Below are positions 1-5,754 of a stretch of DNA of 9,437 bases, piece by piece. The stretch lies in the NCBI GenBank assembly GCA_014238325.1, contig JABABH010000074.1, forward strand, positions 1-9,437, written 5' to 3'. The position numbers were made by a program, and so were the translations under genes. This stretch comes from Coxiellaceae bacterium (GTDB lineage: Bacteria; Pseudomonadota; Gammaproteobacteria; Coxiellales; Coxiellaceae). The notes under the pieces were generated by a model. It had not been told where the DNA came from. It saw only the letters and a program-made list of their open reading frames with translations, and did no database searches. Position 1 is the first letter of the stretch. Each line of letters begins with the position of its first letter.

Positions 1-59
1 AAAAAAAAGATATACCACTCGCAATCACCCACTTCGCATCTTCAGTCGCGAGCGGTATA
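1..59 (-). terminator. ftsW: Candidate rho-independent terminator after ftsW
   Basis: In minus-strand RNA the 12-bp stem of the palindromic repeat is followed within two bases by a run of eight U (A-tract 1-8). The 25-base loop is long for an intrinsic terminator, so efficiency is uncertain. The A-tract may continue beyond the window edge. If active, it would separate ftsW from the expected downstream gene murG. Confidence 0.55.
11..59. repeat. 49-bp palindromic repeat, copy 1 (after ftsW)
   Basis: The arms TATACCACTCGC (11-22) and GCGAGCGGTATA (48-59) form a 12-bp inverted repeat with one mismatch that is a G-U pair in minus-strand RNA, around a 25-base centre. It matches copy 2 at 5703-5751 at 46 of 49 positions, differing at the 7th, 13th and 36th bases. 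It begins 6 bp beyond the ftsW stop. Both copies have the same orientation relative to the gene they follow, which suggests a dispersed REP-like or MITE-like family. Confidence 0.85.
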
Positions 60-65
60 GACGCC

Positions 66-1190
66 TCACACTACGAAACCCTGCCTTTGTTCATGATCTC
101 TATTCTCATAATCAACGCGGAATATCAAACCCAGTAATAGACAGCTGATCAGCAAACTACTGCCTCCATAACTCATCAAAGGTAACGGCAAGCCTTTGGT
201 CGGTAATAAGCCCACATTCACCCCCACATTGACCATCACCTGCAATGCGAAAATAATCGCAATGCCATAAGCTAAATACGCGGCAAACAAACGATTACCT
301 TGATGCGCTCGGTATCCAATCCAAAAACTGCGGGCAATTAATAAAGCGAAAAAAATCAGCACTAAAAGTTCACCGACTAATCCCAACTCCTCGCCTAATA
401 CCGCAAATAAAAAATCAGTATGCGCTTCAGGCAAATAAAATAATTTTTGTATACTATTGCCGATACCGACACCAAACCATCCGCCTCGTCCAAACGCCAT
501 TAAAGATTGCGTCAACTGATAGCCAGAGCCAAAAGGATGGTGCCAAGGATTTAAAAAACCCATCCAACGTTGCAATCGGTAAGGCGAGAAAAAAGTCAAA
601 GCACTCATACCCGTAAAAATCATCGATAAAAACAAGCAAAACGGCCATAACCGAACCCCACCTATAAAAAGTAATGCAAAACCCGTGAACATGATAACAA
701 TCGCGGTCCCAAAGTCAGGCTCTAATAATAACAACATAAATAATATCAAAAACAAGACGGCCGGTTTAAAAAAACTATAACGCTTCGCATATACTTGCTC
801 TTGATATCGACTCAAATATCGAGCTAAATAAATCAGCATACCTGCTTTAGCCACTTCTGATCCCTGAATAGACAGCGTGCCCACATGAATCCAACGACGT
901 CCACCATTAACAACCACACCAATACCTGGCACTAACACCAACATCAATAACAATAGCGATATCAACAACAGATAACCACTAGAGGCATACCACCAACGTG
1001 TCGGAATATAGACGACCACCCCCATCAGACACAATCCCGAAGCCATCGCTATGCTGTGCCTCAACAAATAATAAAAAGGCTGATTGAATTCACGATCAGA
1101 AATGACCATAGAAGAGGACGCCACCGCAAGTATCCCGAACGATAACAAACACAGCGCAGCAAAAAGCACCCAACGATCATAATGTGTCAT
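66..1190 (-). CDS. ftsW: Septal peptidoglycan glycosyltransferase FtsW (SEDS family)
   Basis: Polytopic inner-membrane SEDS polymerase that links lipid II into glycan strands at the division site together with FtsI. 374 residues, against 414 in E. coli, which has a longer N-terminal cytoplasmic tail. Seen: NGGRRWI (95-101), EPDFGTA (157-163), NPWHHPFGSGYQLTQSLMAFGRGGWFG (about 214-240), LPEAHTDF with the expected catalytic Asp at 259, GEELG, and LLPTKGLPLPLMSYGGSS (about 328-345). The YLPEAHTDF and SYGGSS signatures favour FtsW over RodA, as does the position after murD. A GGGGA stretch lies about seven bases before the ATG; no longer in-frame start is usable because a TAG lies just upstream. 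The gap to murD is 88 bp. The stop is 6 bp before a palindromic repeat with terminator features, so transcription may end here rather than continue into murG. Confidence 0.96.
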   Translation of the reverse strand: MTHYDRWVLFAALCLLSFGILAVASSSMVISDREFNQPFYYLLRHSIAMASGLCLMGVVVYIPTRWWYASSGYLLLISLLLLMLVLVPGIGVVVNGGRRWIHVGTLSIQGSEVAKAGMLIYLARYLSRYQEQVYAKRYSFFKPAVLFLILFMLLLLEPDFGTAIVIMFTGFALLFIGGVRLWPFCLFLSMIFTGMSALTFFSPYRLQRWMGFLNPWHHPFGSGYQLTQSLMAFGRGGWFGVGIGNSIQKLFYLPEAHTDFLFAVLGEELGLVGELLVLIFFALLIARSFWIGYRAHQGNRLFAAYLAYGIAIIFALQVMVNVGVNVGLLPTKGLPLPLMSYGGSSLLISCLLLGLIFRVDYENRDHEQRQGFVV

Positions 1191-1278
1191 ACCTATTCCC
1201 CAGATCTCATGCGTTATCGGAACCTCACCATCCAGCTGCTATCAAAGCTGGGCGCTCTGCTTATTTCAACCTCATCAC

Positions 1279-2628
1279 TCACTCAGCTGATAGTGCCTCG
1301 ACGGCTGCGATAAAATGATCTCCTCGCTCTTCAAAATGAGCAAACCAATCAAAACTAGCACACGCCGGTGACAACAACACTCCATCTCCCTCTTCGGCTG
1401 ATTGCGATGCTAATAATACTGCAGCTTCCATACTCTTTGCCGATTTCATCGATGCCGTAGTATAAACTGTTTCCTGCAGCGACCTCGTATCCTCCCCGAT
1501 TAAAATCACCATCTTCACATAGGTCTTGAGCACTTTTTTTAAGGGAGTAAAATCTGCCCCCTTGGACTGACCTCCGGCGATTAAAACGATTTGACCGCCA
1601 GTCACCTCACCCAAACTCTCAATCGCCATCACCGTCGCAGCGACATTCGTACCTTTAGAATCATTATAATAGTCTACACCTTGGCATTGCCGAACCCACT
1701 GACATCGGTGGCGGATCCCTGAAAATTCACGTAATACCGGCAACATCAAAGCTATGGACAGACCGGAAGCATGACCGATCGCCAAAGCAGCCATGGCGTT
1801 TTGTAGAGAGTGCTTCGCCTGCACTTTTAATTCAGTCGCAAAAAGACAAGGCTCCTCTTGATAGACAATCGCTGTTTTATTACAAACAGAACGCACGGAA
1901 AAGTCAGCGCCTTTGCTCCATCCAAACGAGACCACAGAAGCTTCTGGAGGCATACCCGTGCATGAGTGAGGATCATCAAGGTTAATAACAGCAGCCTTAC
2001 AGCGCTGGTAAATACGCTGCTTAGCGGCCGCATATGCCTGAAAATGAGCATAGCGATCCATATGATCAGGACTAATATTGAGCACCGTTGCGACCTGTGC
2101 AGATAATGAGAACGTCGTCTCCAACTGAAAACTAGACAACTCGAGTACATATCGCTCTACGCCCTCAGCACGAAGCAGCGGCAATACCGGCTCACCAATA
2201 TTGCCACAAACAGCAGTGTTATAGCCTGCTTTTTGCATCATACGACCGACTAGAGTCGTCACCGTCGTCTTCCCATTCGAACCCGTGATGGCCACCACCG
2301 GCTGTCTCACCTCTCTTGCAAATAGCTCAATATCACCGATAACAGGAATGCCTCGAGCCAGATGTGGGGCAATAGAGGGATGTTTTAATGAAATACCAGG
2401 ACTCAACACAATAGCGCGTGCCTGAGATAATAAATCGTTTGAAAAATGACCGGTGACGATATCGACAGCTTTATGACTACAATCATCCTGATAAAACTCG
2501 TCAAGCTCAGGCGGATGCAGGCGGCTATCGATCACAGCAAAGGCTTGTTTTTGGTCCGCTAAAAAGCGCGCACAGGATAATCCAGTCTTCCCTAACCCCA
2601 CGATAACGATACATCCAGGCTGAGTCAT
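1279..2628 (-). CDS. murD: UDP-MurNAc-L-alanine:D-glutamate ligase MurD
   Basis: Cytoplasmic ATP-dependent ligase that adds D-glutamate to UDP-MurNAc-L-Ala. From the chosen ATG it is 449 residues, against 438 in E. coli. Seen: N-terminal VIVGLGKTGLS nucleotide-fold motif, SPGIS, GDIELF, P-loop GSNGKTT (about 116-122), GGNIG-like CGNIGEPV, LELSSFQLE, DHMDRY followed by the lysine of AAAKQRIY (about 203) that is carbamylated in the family, NDSKGTN and LSPACASFDWF near the C-terminus. The ATG at 2628 was preferred over an in-frame ATG at 2652 because AGGG lies six bases upstream and the GLG motif then falls at residues 11-13, close to its place in E. coli. The longer start would add eight residues. 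murD is separated from mraY by the ankyrin gene and the mraY remnant, which is not the usual arrangement. Confidence 0.96.
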   Translation of the reverse strand: MTQPGCIVIVGLGKTGLSCARFLADQKQAFAVIDSRLHPPELDEFYQDDCSHKAVDIVTGHFSNDLLSQARAIVLSPGISLKHPSIAPHLARGIPVIGDIELFAREVRQPVVAITGSNGKTTVTTLVGRMMQKAGYNTAVCGNIGEPVLPLLRAEGVERYVLELSSFQLETTFSLSAQVATVLNISPDHMDRYAHFQAYAAAKQRIYQRCKAAVINLDDPHSCTGMPPEASVVSFGWSKGADFSVRSVCNKTAIVYQEEPCLFATELKVQAKHSLQNAMAALAIGHASGLSIALMLPVLREFSGIRHRCQWVRQCQGVDYYNDSKGTNVAATVMAIESLGEVTGGQIVLIAGGQSKGADFTPLKKVLKTYVKMVILIGEDTRSLQETVYTTASMKSAKSMEAAVLLASQSAEEGDGVLLSPACASFDWFAHFEERGDHFIAAVEALSAE

Positions 2629-2694
2629 AACAGGCCCTATGAGCACAGCCATCCGCTATGCCGAGTACGAATTGCGACCATTCCAATATCGACG

Positions 2695-2830
2695 CTCACA
2701 TAATTTAAGCGTCACCCAACCACATCATACTAAAACAAACGTCATAATCCAAAAACGCACGATGACACGCAGCTCAGGGCCAATCCTTGAACTTACATCC
2801 CATCGTCAATATCAACGGCCAGAGCCTAAA
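2695..2830 (-). pseudogene. Decayed duplicate of the mraY 3' end
   Basis: Read on the minus strand, this segment matches the last ~42 codons of the intact mraY whose tail is at 5755-5880. The hand alignment is strongest from about 2796 down to 2695: roughly 76 of 87 bases are identical after one gap, including a 17-base identical run covering GTGCGTTTTTGG. Translated with the frame corrected, it gives KFKDWP, then ELRVIVRFWIMTFVLV, a stop, and CGWVTLKLC, against ELKGWP-EPRIIVRFWIITFVLVLCGLVTLKLR in MraY. Lesions: one extra C after TGGCC (frameshift), TTA to TGA (internal stop) and loss of the terminal TAA. Homology from 2797 to 2830 (FRLWPL against FRMAPL) is weaker and may be chance. The fragment lies where the true mraY end would sit if mraY and murD were still adjacent. 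Confidence 0.9.
2724..2752 (-). promoter_or_regulatory. Candidate sigma-70-type promoter inside the mraY remnant, upstream of murD
   Basis: On the minus strand TTGGAT (2747-2752) and TATGAT (2724-2729) are separated by exactly 17 bases. The -10 box matches TATAAT at 5 of 6 positions; the -35 box matches TTGACA at only 3 of 6. A start near 2717 would leave a leader of about 90 bases before the murD ATG. The intact mraY tail has the same arrangement (TTGGAT, 17, TATTAT), so this may be an ancestral intragenic promoter or coincidence. It could let murD-ftsW be transcribed independently of the ankyrin gene. Confidence 0.3.
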
Positions 2831-5543
2831 GCGAGGGCTGGGTGCTCTCTGGATGGTGTGGATCACATGGGGGTAGTAGTGACGCAAAGAGGGCATGCGC
2901 ACTAGCAAAGCCCGAACTCTTATCTTGCGTTCTAGGAGTATCATGCATACGCCTATTTTTTTCAAATGCAAGCATGCATGCACGCATGGTTGGTGTCGCA
3001 AGGGATAGGGGTGTTTCACCAGCATTATTCCGCGTATCAATATGGGCACCATGCTCCAGCAGTTCCTGAATAATGCCAATAATATCCCGCCAAAAACGGG
3101 CATCTGAAAAAGGAGATCTCGTCTGTATCTCATGACACATCATCTCTATCGCCTGATGTAGTGCTGTATTGCCCTGAGCATTCTGTGCGTCGATCTTGGC
3201 ACCAAGTTTCAGCAGTACCACAATAATTTCCCTGGTAATAAGCAACGTGTCATATTTAACTCCAGCTACCAGATGCAACGCTATCGCCTCTCCTAGTGGT
3301 GTATTGCCTTCCTTATTCCGTGCATGGAGATCGGCACCATATTGTTGCACCAATGGTGAAATGAGCTTATACCGCCCCGCCTGCCGCCACAGCCGCCGCT
3401 CCTCCCGAGCTGCTAAGTGTAATAGTGTATTGCCTTTCGTGTTCTTTGCGTTGATCTTATAGCCATAGTCTATTAATACCTTAACAGTGCTTTCGTTCGG
3501 TGCTTCGTGTAGCGCTGTCTCACCAGCATTATTCAGTATCTCAACATCAACAACCTGATCCTGATTTTCAAAAAATAACGGCAATAAGCCTACCCTGGCA
3601 TACCTCACTGCTACGTGTACCGGTGTGTTACCCCAGTAATCCTTTCTGTTGACACCAGCACCATACTGCAACAATAATGACACTATGGCTTCATGGCCAC
3701 CCTCTGCTGCTATGTGTAGCGGTGTTGAGTCCAAGTCGGATGCCCCCGTATAGGGCTCCTTATAGTAGTTCTGTAAGTTGGGGTTGGCACCATACTGCAA
3801 CAATAATGAAACTATGGCTTGATTGCCATGCTCTGTTGCTGTGTGCAGCGGTGTGTTGCCGCTCCCATCCTGTACGCTGACATCAGCGCCACGACCCAAA
3901 AATATAAGAAGAATCTCCCATGCATGAGTTTTTTCTAACTGTCTTTTCCTATCGCTAATGCTGTCGCCCCCCGAAGGTTTGGAAACCTCTAGATAACAAC
4001 GTACAGCAACAGTTAATACACTTTTATGGATATTGGTATTTTCTAATAATACCCGCACTAATTCTAATCTACAGCATTCTACCGCCTTCAGTAGTGGGCT
4101 GCTGCCGCAAAAGTTAATGCGATATTTTTTCAAGATATTCAAAGACTCGAGCAGTTCTGGACTATCACTATCTGGTTTAGAACAAATATCTGAGACCAGC
4201 GACATGATAATCCACTCTTGATCAAGCTTCTGACTTATCAACTGCTGCTCATTAAGATCATAATCGCTATCATAATTCTCATCATCGCTGTCAAGATACT
4301 CATCATCGCTACCATAATAACTACGGTCGTCCTCATAAAGATCAGTCTCTAGTATCGGTAATATAGAGTCGCTATATTTTTTATTATCCTCTAAGAGCCT
4401 ATCCAGAAACTGAGGATTCTGGGTTGCTGCTGTATATAGAATTTTATTATCGATCTTCTGCGCACTTCTGGATGTAGGTTTTATATTCAGCAAAATAGTC
4501 AATTGTTTTAGATCTTCCCAGGGCGCATCAAATGCTATATCTTCCGGTGTGAGTTGATCCATATGAGCAATAAGCCGCTTACGAATATTACATAGAGACT
4601 GGTCGAGTGCTTCGATACACTTCTCTTGACTGGCCTGATTATCCGGATTCTTGATGAGTTCTTTCAAAATTCGTAGAAAATCTGCGGTAAGAGGGTCGTT
4701 GAAATAGCTTTCCATAACAGAACACAACGACTTATCTAGCCTAAGATTTGCAGGTATCATATTGAAGAAATAAGGCTTAAGACGAGCGCTTGTAGGAGGC
4801 AGCTGAAATAATCCTTGATCTATCACAAATTTTATATATTTTTCTCTACCATCATTTGACGCACAGATTAGAGCGATATTCTCAAGAGTGGCCTCTAATA
4901 TTCGATGACGAGATTGAGCATTAAAATAATAATACAGAAACTTCCGTAATCCAGTATCGCGGCTTTCTATCATCTGAGGAAGTATTATCTTGATACCCGC
5001 TAGTACACAGGCTGATAGCCTCTCACCATCTTGAATATTAGCAAAGATATCCACTAGATGTTGGTTATTGAGGTCTTTAATATTTTTTGCAAAAACATGC
5101 TGGAAAAGTTTGCTATAGAAAATAGTATCACTATTTCCTCTCATCTCTCTGTAATACTCAAGGTGCTTATATAAAGATACAAGCCTATCCTCGTAGCCAG
5201 TCAAAATGATTAACCAGTAGAAGAGCTCACTAAAATTAAATGCTCCCCCCCTATTTGCTTGACAAAACTGAGTATAACGCTTTTCAAGTTGATTAAGCCC
5301 CGTCGAACTCTCTTGCTCTGATGATAAGGCGGGAGCGGGAGCAGTCCAAACCTCTTGTTCTGATAATGCCAACTGCCACAGCATGTTGCTTGAGATTCGG
5401 TTGCTCAAATGCTGATACTCAAGCATTAAGTCTGTAACGGGGCTCATGAGAGAGAATAAGTCGCGCGTTGGCATATAGCTCATTACCTCATCCCTCACGA
5501 CTTTAGGTAATTCTGCGACGGGGAATATAATCTCATCTTTCAT
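2826..5543 (-). CDS. F-box-like/ankyrin-repeat protein, probable host-directed effector
   Basis: A 905-residue protein not recognised as a named gene. Residues 12-41 resemble an F-box: LP, then a hydrophobic stretch, SYMPTRDL (22-29), SLM and PVTDL. F-boxes bind Skp1 of eukaryotic SCF ubiquitin ligases. Residues ~45-550 are largely helical and unassigned, with an acidic run at 401-432 made of SDDE/DSDYD units. At least eight ankyrin units begin near residues 561, 604, 637, 673, 703, 745, 790 and 841, marked by GNTPLH or GETPL and YGAxxN-type turns. Units 5-7 carry long inserts, and two degenerate units may precede 561. There is no signal peptide or membrane segment. AGG lies 8 bases before the ATG. 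The family link to Legionella AnkB-type F-box/ankyrin effectors is inference from domain layout. The gene sits in sense inside the wall operon. Its stop lies at the edge of a dead mraY fragment, so the C-terminus may be a fusion product. Base composition differs sharply between the N-terminal half (AT-rich) and the ankyrin half. Confidence 0.85.
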   Translation of the reverse strand: MKDEIIFPVAELPKVVRDEVMSYMPTRDLFSLMSPVTDLMLEYQHLSNRISSNMLWQLALSEQEVWTAPAPALSSEQESSTGLNQLEKRYTQFCQANRGGAFNFSELFYWLIILTGYEDRLVSLYKHLEYYREMRGNSDTIFYSKLFQHVFAKNIKDLNNQHLVDIFANIQDGERLSACVLAGIKIILPQMIESRDTGLRKFLYYYFNAQSRHRILEATLENIALICASNDGREKYIKFVIDQGLFQLPPTSARLKPYFFNMIPANLRLDKSLCSVMESYFNDPLTADFLRILKELIKNPDNQASQEKCIEALDQSLCNIRKRLIAHMDQLTPEDIAFDAPWEDLKQLTILLNIKPTSRSAQKIDNKILYTAATQNPQFLDRLLEDNKKYSDSILPILETDLYEDDRSYYGSDDEYLDSDDENYDSDYDLNEQQLISQKLDQEWIIMSLVSDICSKPDSDSPELLESLNILKKYRINFCGSSPLLKAVECCRLELVRVLLENTNIHKSVLTVAVRCYLEVSKPSGGDSISDRKRQLEKTHAWEILLIFLGRGADVSVQDGSGNTPLHTATEHGNQAIVSLLLQYGANPNLQNYYKEPYTGASDLDSTPLHIAAEGGHEAIVSLLLQYGAGVNRKDYWGNTPVHVAVRYARVGLLPLFFENQDQVVDVEILNNAGETALHEAPNESTVKVLIDYGYKINAKNTKGNTLLHLAAREERRLWRQAGRYKLISPLVQQYGADLHARNKEGNTPLGEAIALHLVAGVKYDTLLITREIIVVLLKLGAKIDAQNAQGNTALHQAIEMMCHEIQTRSPFSDARFWRDIIGIIQELLEHGAHIDTRNNAGETPLSLATPTMRACMLAFEKNRRMHDTPRTQDKSSGFASAHALFASLLPPCDPHHPESTQPSL
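3661..3852 (-). repeat. Recently duplicated ankyrin unit within the F-box/ankyrin gene
   Basis: The segments starting at 3661 and 3790 are near-identical for about 63 bases (about eight differences by eye) and are spaced 129 bp, exactly 43 codons. Both encode the helix pair ending in AIVSLLLQYGA. Other ankyrin units of the protein are far more diverged, so this pair is the youngest duplication in the array. Confidence 0.75.
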
Positions 5544-5567
5544 GTCTTTAACCTGTTATTGAGTTGC

Positions 5568-5596
5568 TATACCCATCCCACTGACAAGATGCGAAG
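5568..5596 (+). repeat. Possible degenerate half-copy of the palindromic repeat, opposite orientation
   Basis: TATACC is followed 13 bases later by AGATGCGAAG. In the reverse complement of copy 2, TATACC is followed 12 bases later by the same AGATGCGAAG, with CTGA close before it in both. The other arm is not recognisable. It lies in the leader of the ankyrin gene, 25 bp from its ATG. The match is short, so chance is possible. Confidence 0.35.
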
Positions 5597-5630
5597 CATG
5601 CATTTGAAGTGACTCATCAAGATGGGGATT

Positions 5631-5662
5631 CTTAAGGGGAAAATCGCGATTTTTCTTTTAAG
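5631..5662. other. 32-bp near-perfect palindrome in the mraY-ankyrin gap
   Basis: The segment is centred on AAAATCGCGATTTT (5640-5653, perfect palindrome). The flanks CTTAAGGGG and TCTTTTAAG extend the dyad to all 32 bases if three G-T positions are allowed, which are G-U pairs in plus-strand RNA. With no loop it could be a protein-binding operator as easily as an RNA hairpin. It lies about 90-120 bp upstream of the ankyrin gene start, a suitable place for an operator. Confidence 0.6.
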
Positions 5663-5663
5663 T

Positions 5664-5693
5664 GGCTGAGCGAACATTTATTTTTCGCCAGCC
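5664..5693. other. Hairpin in the mraY-ankyrin gap
   Basis: GGCTG-A-GCGAA (5664-5674) and TTCGCCAGCC (5684-5693) pair as a 10-bp stem with one bulged A and a 9-base AT-rich loop. It lies next to another hairpin on one side and the palindromic repeat on the other. There is no long T-tract after it on either strand, so a terminator role is not assured. Confidence 0.65.
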
Positions 5694-5702
5694 AAACAAA
5701 GG

Positions 5703-5751
5703 TATACCGCTCGCCATCACCCACTTCGCATCTTCAGGCGCGAGCGGTATA
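5703..5751. repeat. 49-bp palindromic repeat, copy 2 (after mraY)
   Basis: Perfect 12-bp inverted arms TATACCGCTCGC (5703-5714) and GCGAGCGGTATA (5740-5751) around a 25-base centre. It matches copy 1 at 46 of 49 bases and begins 3 bp after the mraY TAA. On the minus strand it is followed by CCTTTGTTTGG, a weak T-rich tail, so it could act as a poor terminator or as a 3'-end stabiliser of the murE-murF-mraY message. No transposase or target-site duplication is visible. Confidence 0.88.
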
Positions 5752-5754
5752 ACA

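Noticed and set aside
1232..1251. Small hairpin CCAGCT/AGCTGG with an 8-base loop in the murD-ftsW gap
   Set aside because: Six-base stem without a T-tract; too weak to call a terminator or attenuator.
454..2150. Short minus-strand frames inside ftsW and murD
   Set aside because: Out-of-frame shadows of well-supported genes.
2639..2905. Plus-strand open frame of 88 codons
   Set aside because: It lies antisense over the murD start, the mraY remnant and the end of the ankyrin gene, with no ribosome-binding site or recognisable protein.
2774..3133. Minus-strand open frame of 119 codons ending in KFKDWP
   Set aside because: Mostly a shadow of the ankyrin gene in another frame. Only its last residues are meaningful, because they are the mraY remnant, which is reported as a pseudogene.
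3000..3900. CRISPR-like periodicity
   Set aside because: The periodic similarity is in frame and encodes ankyrin units; there are no constant repeats with unique spacers.
3196..4221. Three plus-strand open frames (3196-3462, 3677-3880, 4033-4221)
   Set aside because: All are antisense to the ankyrin-repeat coding sequence and reflect its periodic repeats; no family resemblance.
5544..5640. Promoter for the ankyrin gene
   Set aside because: Pairs such as TTCGCA with TATAGC at 18 bases were considered, but both boxes are poor, so no promoter is called although one probably exists here.
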